Positions 23,842-30,694 of a stretch of 35,730 nt of DNA are shown one piece after another. Origin of the DNA: Halobellus clavatus (GTDB taxonomy: Archaea > Halobacteriota > Halobacteria > Halobacteriales > Haloferacaceae); the NCBI RefSeq assembly GCF_900107195.1, contig NZ_FNPB01000021.1, positions 1 through 35,730 of the forward strand, given 5' to 3'. The notes beneath the pieces were generated by a model that ran no database searches, had not been told where the DNA came from, and saw only the letters and a program-made list of their open reading frames with translations. The translations under genes were made by a program, and so were the position numbers. The number at the start of each line of letters is the position of its first letter. The first letter of the stretch is position 1.

Positions 23842-24327
23842 CTACCCGACCTGATAGACCGCCAGCTTCACGCCCTTCGGTTGACGCGTTCCAGTCGCGA
23901 CGAAGATTCGGTTTTCGAGCCATTCGAGTTCGGGAGTCGCCACCTCGAACTCGGGGACCGAGCAGAAGTACACGTCTTCGGGGTCGACCGGCTTGCCCTC
24001 GCGAATCCGTTCGCTCACCGCCGGATCGGCGAATCGCATCCCTCGGTTCTGCACGTAGATCCGGTCGCCGTCGGCGGTCTCGATGGCGTACTTCGCGACG
24101 AGTTCGCTGGGCCGCCGGTCCCGGTAGAGCTGGTAGTCAGCCCCTGTCGAGAGGACTTCGCCCTCGATTTTCCCCGTCACCGTACCCCCGAGTATCGGGA
24201 TGATCCGACGCTGGCCGTCGCCCGTGTCGCCGATCTCGATCGGTGATTCGACCTCGACATCCAACTCCATCACTCGCTCGAGGCCCAGTTCGAGGTTCGG
24301 ATCGTCGCTCTGCCAGTCGTGTGCCAT
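23842..24327 (-). CDS. DUF3237 family protein
   Basis: This 161-residue cytosolic protein belongs to the DUF3237 (UPF0311) group, a small beta-barrel family without a settled reaction. Visible marks are GGTVTGKIEGEVLSTGADYQ, the middle strand KYAIETADGDRIYVQNRG, and YFCSVPEFEVATPELEWLENRIFVATG, which is the strongest family pattern. It starts at 24327 (MAHDWQ), and GATTATGTAG lies about 25-30 bases before it on this strand. Genes of this family often sit beside aromatic or hydroxyacid catabolism genes, and here it lies directly upstream of the IclR gene in the same direction. A binding or isomerase role is a guess only. Confidence 0.85.
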   Translation of the reverse strand: MAHDWQSDDPNLELGLERVMELDVEVESPIEIGDTGDGQRRIIPILGGTVTGKIEGEVLSTGADYQLYRDRRPSELVAKYAIETADGDRIYVQNRGMRFADPAVSERIREGKPVDPEDVYFCSVPEFEVATPELEWLENRIFVATGTRQPKGVKLAVYQVG

Positions 24328-24637
24328 ACTTCTCACAGCCGTCCGGATCTACATAATCGTTGTGTGTAAATCTCACCGCAGTCCCGCGGTTTTTCTGCCA
24401 CGTGATAACAAATGTACTATTGTTATTGAGGCTGTACAGAACGTATCGATATTGTGAATGGAGTGACCACTACTGTACGGTTTCGCAGTGTATTACCCGT
24501 AAACAATACTATTCATATAGAATATCTATTATTCACTACTATAAATAGAGCAGTTTTGATACCAATTCAACACGCTAAGAGATATTTGACTCAAATAGCG
24601 AGATTATACTTCCGCGAAATTATAAGGAAGACAGAAA
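24328..24637. other. AT-rich intergenic island with several palindromes
   Basis: About 310 bases with far lower GC than the flanks lie between the NDH-2 stop and the DUF3237 start. Palindromes are ACCGC-N6-GCGGT (24376-24391 or so), ATAACAA-N8-TTGTTAT (24405-24426), ATAGA-N3-TCTAT near 24517 and the perfect 15-base TATTTGACTCAAATA (24583-24597). Long T/A tracts near 24600 probably end the NDH-2 transcript. No coding frame with haloarchaeal composition is present. Together these could be terminators, an operator set or the remains of a mobile element. Confidence 0.45.
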
Positions 24638-25810
24638 TTAGGCTCGGAGTTCGGCCTCGGCCAGTTCGGCCGCGTTTCTGATCGCACCGACTGAACTCAG
24701 GTGGCCCGCCCCGACGGCCGTTTTCATCGCTTTCGCCGCGGCACCCGTGACGACTTCCGGCCCGAGTTGCGCGACTGTCTGATCGCCCACGGAGACGATC
24801 CACCCAGGGACCTCGAAGCGGTACGGGTCCAGCCGTGGGGTGAACCCGTCCGAGTTCGATCGCTCGTGATCCACGAGGCGAGCGATGTTGTCCGCCACGG
24901 TTCGTGCCTCTCGGAGCGCTGCGGATGCCGACGCGGGGATGGGTTCACCGTCGGCGTCGACGCCACGGCCCGCGTCGCCGACAGCGAAGGTCCGCTCGTC
25001 GATTCGGAGGTCGCTCTGTACGATCGGTCGGTCGCCGCCCATCGCGTCGGTCCCCGCGATACCGCCGGCCCAGACGAACACGTCGGCTGGGAACGTTCCG
25101 CGGTCGGTCTCCACGGCGCTTTCGGTGGCTCGCTCGACCGTGGTCCCAGTTTCGATGGACACCCCCGCAGACTCCAGCGCCGAGCGGACAGCCGTCTGGA
25201 AGTTCGCCGGGAAGTTCGGGGCCACGCGGCGTTCCTGCTCGATGAGCATCACGTCTGCATCGACAGCCTCCTCGCGGGCGAACGCTGCCAGTTCACCCGC
25301 CGTCTGGATCCCTGAGAGCCCTGCGCCGCCGACGACGACGTCGACGCCGCCCGAGTCCGTGTCTGATTCGGCCACATCCGACTCACCGGCCCTCGCTGCG
25401 GCCTCGCGGAACGCCTCGTTGATCTCCAGCGCGTCGTCGACCGAGGTGAGCGGGAGTCCGTGTTCTGCGACGCCTGGGATCCCATAATCGGCGGTTTCGG
25501 AGCCGAGACAGACCGCTGCGTAGTCGTACGAGAGAGTCTCGCCGTTTTCGAGGTGGACGGCGCGGGCCTCCCTGTCGACCGCGGCCACTCGCGCGGTCCG
25601 GATCGACGCTCGGTCGAAGAGGTCCGAGAGCGGCACGCGGATCGCCTCGCTCACGCTCGGGCGTCTGATAACGCGGTGAACTTCGTGCTTGACCAGGTGA
25701 GACTCGGACTCGTCGACGACGACCAGTTCGACCTCCGGCGGGAGCATCGATTCGAGTCGTCGAGCCACCGTCACGCCGGCATATCCGGCTCCGAGAATAA
25801 GGACTCGCAT
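24638..25810 (-). CDS. type II NADH dehydrogenase-like FAD oxidoreductase
   Basis: This 390-residue two-dinucleotide-fold flavoprotein is of the NDH-2/sulfide-quinone oxidoreductase superfamily. The FAD loop is ILGAGYAG (residues 7-12 core) and the NAD loop VVVGGAGLSGIQTAGEL. DVFVWAGGIAGT and FAVGDAGRGV are the two FAD-contact signatures. The C-terminal part is short and ends without a clear membrane anchor, though members of this group bind the membrane at its surface and pass electrons from NADH to quinone. The ATG at 25810 begins exactly at the first strand (MRVLILGAG); 26 further in-frame codons upstream are Arg/Ser-rich and unlikely. It is divergent from the coiled-coil gene. Confidence 0.85.
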   Translation of the reverse strand: MRVLILGAGYAGVTVARRLESMLPPEVELVVVDESESHLVKHEVHRVIRRPSVSEAIRVPLSDLFDRASIRTARVAAVDREARAVHLENGETLSYDYAAVCLGSETADYGIPGVAEHGLPLTSVDDALEINEAFREAAARAGESDVAESDTDSGGVDVVVGGAGLSGIQTAGELAAFAREEAVDADVMLIEQERRVAPNFPANFQTAVRSALESAGVSIETGTTVERATESAVETDRGTFPADVFVWAGGIAGTDAMGGDRPIVQSDLRIDERTFAVGDAGRGVDADGEPIPASASAALREARTVADNIARLVDHERSNSDGFTPRLDPYRFEVPGWIVSVGDQTVAQLGPEVVTGAAAKAMKTAVGAGHLSSVGAIRNAAELAEAELRA

Positions 25811-25967
25811 ACTTGTCGAAGGGGACGCACGGCCAAAGGTCGAACGGCCGAGGGGGGCCCGGTCACAACGTGAGTTCCTGTGTGGCACGGGCAGCGATCG
25901 AACCGGTGGACGAGACGGACCGCGCCCACGACAAACGATTTATCGGAGATTACCGTACGACGAACCG

Positions 25968-26459
25968 ATGGGAGAGAAAGACAGCGAGGACAGCTCGGAG
26001 CGTCTGGATCCGGATGTCACCGCCGCAATCGAGCGTGTCAGTACGACGTATGCCGCTGCCGAGGAGTCTTTCGAGGAGATGGCCGAACAGACAGGTCTGG
26101 AGTCGTATCTCAGCAGAGACGTTCAGACCATCACAAACCAGCTCATACGGGCACGAGAGTGGGAACACAAACTCGAGGCCGCGCGGTCTGGACTGCTCTC
26201 GCCGATGCAGGTCACAGAACAGATCGAGGACGGTCCGTTCGAGATTGAAGCCGAGGTGAATCGAGCAATCCGGTACGTCGACGGACTCGTCGATGACCTC
26301 CAGACCGTGAACGAACAGTTCGGCGACGACGCCGAGTTGGAATCGGCCCTCTCGGACCTCCTCGACGAGCTGCACACACAGCGGCAGGCGCTGACGGCGC
26401 TGAAGGAAATGGTAGACGACGTCCACAATTCCATCAAGGATAGCGGAATCCGGTGGTAA
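25968..26459 (+). CDS. coiled-coil protein of unknown function, 163 aa
   Basis: I do not recognise a family. The protein is acidic and almost wholly helical, without signal peptide or membrane segment. Helices run at about residues 15-45 (VTAAIERVSTTYAAAEESFEEM), 52-75, 95-120 and 125-160 (LSDLLDELHTQRQALTALKEMVDDVHNSI). A heptad-like pattern in the last two suggests an antiparallel coiled coil or a helical bundle. GATTTATCGG lies about 30 bases before the ATG. The last two codons and the stop (TGG TAA) are part of the first unit of the 25-bp tandem repeat that follows, so the C-terminal residues may have been set by repeat growth. Confidence 0.65.
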   Translation: MGEKDSEDSSERLDPDVTAAIERVSTTYAAAEESFEEMAEQTGLESYLSRDVQTITNQLIRAREWEHKLEAARSGLLSPMQVTEQIEDGPFEIEAEVNRAIRYVDGLVDDLQTVNEQFGDDAELESALSDLLDELHTQRQALTALKEMVDDVHNSIKDSGIRW

Positions 26460-26549
26460 CGCCCACCGGTGAGTCCGGTGGTAAGACCCATCGGTGAATC
26501 CGCTGGCGACGCTCACCGTTGAGTCCGCTGACAACGCCCTGCCGCGTCT
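26450..26549. repeat. four tandem 25-bp repeats directly after a stop codon
   Basis: Units begin at 26450, 26475, 26500 and 26525. The first two start CCGGTGGTAA, the last two CCGCTGGCGA and CCGCTGACAA. Similarity falls from the first to the last copy. Unit 1 folds as a hairpin with a 7-bp stem (CCGGTGG / CCACCGG), and unit 2 can form the same stem with one G-U pair. The period is not a multiple of three, so the array is not coding in any one frame. It includes the stop codon of the coiled-coil gene. The rest of the space to 26700 holds nothing else that I can support apart from a TATA-like GCTTATCAC about 27-33 bases before the next ATG. Confidence 0.8.
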
Positions 26550-26700
26550 CTTCAGTGGCGTCGCATCGAACCTGAGGACAGCAGGCAGCAGGCGGTGCAC
26601 ACAGGATGCCGGTCGGAGGAACGGCAGCCGACACACCGTGCGGACCGACGACACCGGCTGCGAACAGCTTATCACTCACAATCGGGAAACTGTCACAGTA

Positions 26701-27138
26701 ATGGACGATCGCGCCGATCCGTACGACCTACACCGGTTCGTCGAAGCGCAGGACCCCGTGATAGACCAGGTGAAGAAGGAGCTTCGATCGGGGCGCAAGC
26801 GCTCACACTGGATGTGGTTCGTGTTCCCGCAAGTGGCCGGGCTGGGGTCGAGCCAGCTGGCACAGCGCTACGCGATTTCGTCGAGAGACGAGGCCGAAGC
26901 GTACCTCGCGCATCCGGTGCTGGGCCCCCGCCTGCGCGAGTGTACTGAACTCGTCCTCGACATCGACGGTCGCTCCGCGAACGACATCTTCGGCTCACCG
27001 GACGATATGAAGTTTCGCTCGTCGATGACGCTCTTCGATGCCGTGACTGACGGGCCGACGCCGTTCACCGCGGCATTGTCACAGTACTACGACGGCGAGC
27101 CCGACGAAAACACGCTGCAGTTTCTCGCAGACGCGTAG
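26701..27138 (+). CDS. DUF1810 family protein
   Basis: This 145-residue protein of the DUF1810 family is widespread in bacteria and fungi but has no agreed function. Its signature is clear: YDLHRFVEAQDPVIDQVKKEL, the hallmark SHWMWFVFPQVAGLG, then YAISSRDEAEAYLAHPVLGPRL and DDMKFRSSMTLF. The length is that of the family. The open frame continues upstream to 26494, but those residues are encoded by repeat and spacer DNA and do not match the family, so the ATG at 26701 is used. The gene has no evident partner. It lies between the repeat array and the converging phosphomevalonate decarboxylase gene. Confidence 0.92.
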   Translation: MDDRADPYDLHRFVEAQDPVIDQVKKELRSGRKRSHWMWFVFPQVAGLGSSQLAQRYAISSRDEAEAYLAHPVLGPRLRECTELVLDIDGRSANDIFGSPDDMKFRSSMTLFDAVTDGPTPFTAALSQYYDGEPDENTLQFLADA

Positions 27139-27213
27139 TTCACCCCGTCGATTTCGAGCCCGCTCACTCAGAGACGGAGTGTTCGCGATCAGCGGAACGA
27201 GCGAGCGTCCGTC

Positions 27214-28188
27214 TCAGAACAGTGCCGCTGTGGATGAGAGGATCTGCGCGGGGCCGCCGACCTCCCAGACGTCGGTGTCGACGCCGACATCGGCCACCGC
27301 CGATTCGACCCGGTCGACGTGCGCGTCGGTCGTGTTCACGTACACGCTCGCGCCGGTGTCGGTCGAGAAGTACACCGGGATGTCGGCCTCCTCACGGAGT
27401 TCGCGGACGGCGTTGAACACGGCAATGGTGTCCGGCTGCCAGTAAACCCACCCGGCCGGCCCTGTCATCGTCGTCGCCGTGAGCGACAGCGAATCGTGCT
27501 CGGCCAGTTCGAAGGCACGCTCGAAGTCGGCGTCGTACAGCGCGTCGCGCATCGCGTCGATCTGATGGTGGACGTGCGCCATCCGCGCCTGGAACATATG
27601 GCTCTGGGCGGCCTCGCGGTGTGCCTCTTCGGTTTCTTTGTACGCCGGCACGTGTGCGGCGACGGTTCGCAGTTCGTCTTCGAGGTCGGTCTCGATCCGT
27701 TCTGCTCGGCAATCCTCGTCGTTCATCCCCGAATACAGGTGCGAGAACGCACCAGTCACGGCGCGCGCGGCCGACGAGGAGCCGCGACGGGCGATCGTCG
27801 ATACCGCCGGCCGAGTCAGATCGAGACCGGCAGCGTCCGCGAGCGCCATCGCCGCGGCGGCGAATCCCGACGACGAGGACCCGAAGCCGATGTTCGAGGG
27901 GAAGGAGTTCTCCGATTCGAGCCGTACTGGGTGGTCGATGTCGGCCAGTTCGCGGACGTGGTCGACGACGGCGTCGATGCGTTCGGCGCCGCGGCCCTCG
28001 ACGCGTTCCCCGCCGATGCGGTAGACGTCCTCGGTGGCGTCCGGCCGGAACTCGACCGTCGTCGTCGTTGCGCTCGGGGCAGTACAGACGCTGATGCTGT
28101 CGTGATACGGGAGGCGGAGTTCCTCGTCGCGCATCCCGTGGTACTTGATCAGACCCTGGATCGGGTGCGCTCTCGCAGTCGCCTTCAT
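27214..28188 (-). CDS. phosphomevalonate decarboxylase (haloarchaeal mevalonate pathway)
   Basis: This GHMP-fold decarboxylase of 324 residues acts in making isoprenoid precursors for archaeal lipids. In haloarchaea the homologue annotated as diphosphomevalonate decarboxylase was shown in Haloferax volcanii to act on mevalonate 5-phosphate, giving isopentenyl phosphate. Seen here: ATAPIQGLIKYHG-like N terminus (AHPIQGLIKYHGM), the nucleotide/phosphate loop SFPSNIGFGSSSSGFAAA (near residues 95-112), RRGSSSAARAVTGAF and STDTGASVYV with the catalytic Asp at 277. The ATG at 28188 is set by family length and by the box CGTTTAACCT (28211-28220), 27 bases upstream. A longer frame to 28446 overlaps the DoxX gene and is not real. 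No other pathway gene is adjacent. Confidence 0.9.
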   Translation of the reverse strand: MKATARAHPIQGLIKYHGMRDEELRLPYHDSISVCTAPSATTTTVEFRPDATEDVYRIGGERVEGRGAERIDAVVDHVRELADIDHPVRLESENSFPSNIGFGSSSSGFAAAAMALADAAGLDLTRPAVSTIARRGSSSAARAVTGAFSHLYSGMNDEDCRAERIETDLEDELRTVAAHVPAYKETEEAHREAAQSHMFQARMAHVHHQIDAMRDALYDADFERAFELAEHDSLSLTATTMTGPAGWVYWQPDTIAVFNAVRELREEADIPVYFSTDTGASVYVNTTDAHVDRVESAVADVGVDTDVWEVGGPAQILSSTAALF

Positions 28189-28415
28189 ACACTCACGCGT
28201 GAGCGACGCGAGGTTAAACGTCCCGATGGCGACGCCGGTCCCATTGGCGACGTCCAGTGGGACGAGCAGTGAGACGACCGAGACACTCCGAGGTACCGAT
28301 GCCAATACAGCGTCGACACTTCCGCAATACAAAAATGCGTCTGGTGAGGCCTGTCTCTCACGTCGGACTGCTGTTCGGGGGGGCGTCGACGGACGCCTCG
28401 ATGTGACGGCCGGCG

Positions 28416-28859
28416 TTAGAGGCCCACGTTGAGCGCGTACGGCCACGCACTCCCCGAAAGCGCGAGGAAGGCCAGCGCGCCGCCAAGCAGCGCGACGTTC
28501 TTCAGGAAGTTCGTCATCTCACTCTGCTGTTGATCCGGCGGGGCCGCCCAGAAGTCGTGGATCGTCGGCGTCGCGACGAGCAGGAACAGCGCGATTGCGC
28601 CCGCTGAGAGGGCCGGATACGCACCGATCGCGATCCCGAGACCTCCGGCCATCAACATCCCGCCGCTGAAGAGTACCGCGGCCCGTCCCGCGGGCAGGCC
28701 CTTCGCTTCGGCATATCCTGCCAACTGATCGACGCTCTGGAAGTGATTCAGTCCCATAAATGCCAGCACGACGCCGAACAGCACGCGCCCCAGAAGGAAC
28801 GCGACGCCGTTCGCACTGGTGTCCAGCTGCAGTACCATCGCCGAGATATCTGGTATCAT
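28416..28859 (-). CDS. DoxX family membrane protein
   Basis: This small integral membrane protein of 147 residues has four hydrophobic helices: about 18-38 (VAFLLGRVLFGVVLAFMGLNHF), 60-80 (AAVLFSGGMLMAGGLGIAIG), 85-100 (LSAGAIALFLLVATPTIHDFW) and 120-138. GRVLFGVVLAFMGLNHF and TPTIHDFW are the usual DoxX/SURF4-like marks. DoxX proteins are linked with quinone-dependent redox work or membrane redox homeostasis; the role of this branch is not defined. TATATTAG at about 28884-28893 stands some 30 bases before the ATG. It is followed on the same strand by the phosphomevalonate decarboxylase gene after 227 bases that hold no gene I can support. Confidence 0.85.
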   Translation of the reverse strand: MIPDISAMVLQLDTSANGVAFLLGRVLFGVVLAFMGLNHFQSVDQLAGYAEAKGLPAGRAAVLFSGGMLMAGGLGIAIGAYPALSAGAIALFLLVATPTIHDFWAAPPDQQQSEMTNFLKNVALLGGALAFLALSGSAWPYALNVGL

Positions 28860-29055
28860 TGCGTTATGTGGTAATGAGACGAACTAATATATCAGTTTCC
28901 GGACGTGAGTGATACCGGGTTACGAGCGTGTTACTTCGGTCCGGCCACCGGACTTTTGTCAAAGAGAGATAATTATAGAGGGACGCAAGCGCAATTGTTC
29001 TTGATCATCGCGGACGACGCGAGAACGAAATCGCTGTTTGTAGAAATTTACAATA

Positions 29056-29065
29056 GCTTTTATAC
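29056..29065 (+). promoter_or_regulatory. TATA box of the COG1361-RND-TrmB operon
   Basis: CTTTTATACC is the best AT-rich box upstream of the ATG at 29147 and predicts a start near 29088-29092, so a leader of about 55 bases. That leader contains an inverted repeat with arms CGCTG / CAGCG (29099-29125 or so), a candidate site for the TrmB regulator encoded by the last gene. The rest of 28860-29055 holds no gene I can support. Confidence 0.5.
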
Positions 29066-29146
29066 CTGGGATCCGTCTTCTCGATACGACCTGACGTACG
29101 CTGACGTTCGTGGTTCCCAGCGTCGGCGCAAGATGGTCACGAACCT

Positions 29147-30691
29147 ATGAAACGAAAGCTGTTTGCCGTCCTGATCGTCGCATCGCTTCTCCTGAGCGCG
29201 GTCCCTGCGGTGGCGCTGACGTCGAATCCCGAAATTCAAACCGTTATACAAGATCCCACGCTCCAGCCCGGCGGGGTCAACGAGGTCTCGTTTCAGCTCC
29301 TGAACGACGGAACTGGCGCTGAAGACGAGACGAGAGATGCATACAACGTCCATATTCGGCCGGCGAACAGCGTCGGCCCCATCGACGTCGAGACGAACGA
29401 GCTGTACGTCGAATCCCTCCCCGACGGCACACCGGCTGATCTCTCACTGTCACTCGATGTTCCTGCGAACATCGACAGCGGGACGTACCGGATCCCGCTC
29501 CGGCTCACGTACGAGTACGACAACGGCGCTGGCAACGATGTCGAGCGGAAGAAGACGATCTACCTCTCGGTCCGCGTCAAATCCGGCCCACAGTTCGATG
29601 TCGTCGACACCTCCTCGACGGCGACTGTCGGCGGGACGGGCACGCTCGAGGTGACGATGCGGAACGTCGGGACCACCGCCGCCTACGATTCGACTGTGTC
29701 GCTCTCCTCGTCGGCCCCGGCCATCTCGCTCGGGTCGGGAACGTCCAGCACGAGGTTCGTCGACGCGTGGGAACGCGGTGAGAACCGGACCTTCGAGTTC
29801 GAGACGACACTGCAAGACAGTGCCTCCGTCGGCAACTACTCGCTGTCGGCACAGATCGACTTCGAGAAGCCCGGTGGCACGACCGGATCGTCGCCCTCGC
29901 TGACGATCCCGCTTCGTGCGCTCCCGGAGATGACGTTCGACGTCTCAGACGTGAGCAGTTCCCTCCGAGTCGGTGAGGAGGGGACGGTCACGGGGACGGT
30001 CACGAACACCGGCCCGATGGCCGCCGACAACGCCGTGGTGACGCTCGAGAACCCGGGCCAGACACTGTCGCTGGTCGAGACCTCCGTCGCCGTCGGGTCG
30101 CTCGAACCCGGCGAGTCCGCCCCGTTCACCTTCGATGTCGAAGTGACGAGCAGCGCGTCGGCCGGGGCACGGCAGCTCGACTTCGGTGTGACCTACCGCG
30201 ATATGGCCGATCGCTCCCGTGAGTCCGATACGATCCCGACTCGCGTCGACGTCCAACAGGAATCGCCCGAGTTCGATGTCGAGCCGATCAACGCGACGTA
30301 CACTGCGGGCTCCGGCGGGACGTTCGAGGTGACCGTGACGAACAACCGCGACCACGCGCTCACGGACATCTCAGCGAAGATCTATATGGATTCACCGTTG
30401 TCCACGTCCGACGACGAAGCGTTCGTCGAGCGGCTCGAACCCGGCGAATCACAGACGGTTCGCTTCCAGGTCAGTGCGGGCGGGGACGCGACAGCGAAGA
30501 CCTATCCGGTCAAGATGGACTTCCAGTACGATCAGCCCGACGGGGATACGATCATCTCTGACACGTATCAGGTCCCCGTCGAGGTGACAGCAGACGCCGA
30601 CGGTGGCGGACTGCCGGTGCTCCCGATTGTCGGTGTCGTCGCCGTGCTGCTCGTCGGTGGCGGCTTCCTCTACTATCGGCGACAGGGCTGA
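29147..30691 (+). CDS. COG1361-type surface protein with repeated Ig-like domains and a C-terminal membrane anchor
   Basis: This exported, membrane-anchored protein has 514 residues. A signal peptide (KLFAVLIVASLLLSAVPAVA) is followed by three or four domains of the NEW3/CARDB type. Each has the pattern V-x-V-x-N-x-G/R-x-x-A-x-D-V/I near GTLEVTMRNVGTTAAYDS, GTVTGTVTNTGPMAADNA and GTFEVTVTNNRDHALTDI, and later a LEPGESxxxxF strand. The last 26 residues hold one helix (PIVGVVAVLLVGGGFLYY) and the cytoplasmic tail RRQG. The domains therefore stand outside the cell. It is separated by only three bases from the RND gene, and such pairs are common in haloarchaea. It probably acts as the external adaptor of the RND pump, replacing the adaptor used by Gram-negative bacteria; that role is inferred. 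Confidence 0.85.
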   Translation: MKRKLFAVLIVASLLLSAVPAVALTSNPEIQTVIQDPTLQPGGVNEVSFQLLNDGTGAEDETRDAYNVHIRPANSVGPIDVETNELYVESLPDGTPADLSLSLDVPANIDSGTYRIPLRLTYEYDNGAGNDVERKKTIYLSVRVKSGPQFDVVDTSSTATVGGTGTLEVTMRNVGTTAAYDSTVSLSSSAPAISLGSGTSSTRFVDAWERGENRTFEFETTLQDSASVGNYSLSAQIDFEKPGGTTGSSPSLTIPLRALPEMTFDVSDVSSSLRVGEEGTVTGTVTNTGPMAADNAVVTLENPGQTLSLVETSVAVGSLEPGESAPFTFDVEVTSSASAGARQLDFGVTYRDMADRSRESDTIPTRVDVQQESPEFDVEPINATYTAGSGGTFEVTVTNNRDHALTDISAKIYMDSPLSTSDDEAFVERLEPGESQTVRFQVSAGGDATAKTYPVKMDFQYDQPDGDTIISDTYQVPVEVTADADGGGLPVLPIVGVVAVLLVGGGFLYYRRQG

Positions 30692-30694
30692 CCG

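Noticed and set aside
26450-26549. CRISPR array
   Set aside because: The repeats are contiguous with no unique spacers, and no cas genes are in the window.
26494-26700. N-terminal extension of the DUF1810 frame
   Set aside because: It is encoded by the 25-bp repeat and spacer, has no family match, and the family start MDDRADPYDLHRF is at 26701.
28189-28446. N-terminal extension of the phosphomevalonate decarboxylase frame
   Set aside because: It would cross a well-placed TATA box, overlap the DoxX gene and add residues not found in the family.
28905-29150. 81-residue frame before the COG1361 gene
   Set aside because: It starts at a non-ATG codon, spans the operon's TATA box and has no coding-like composition.
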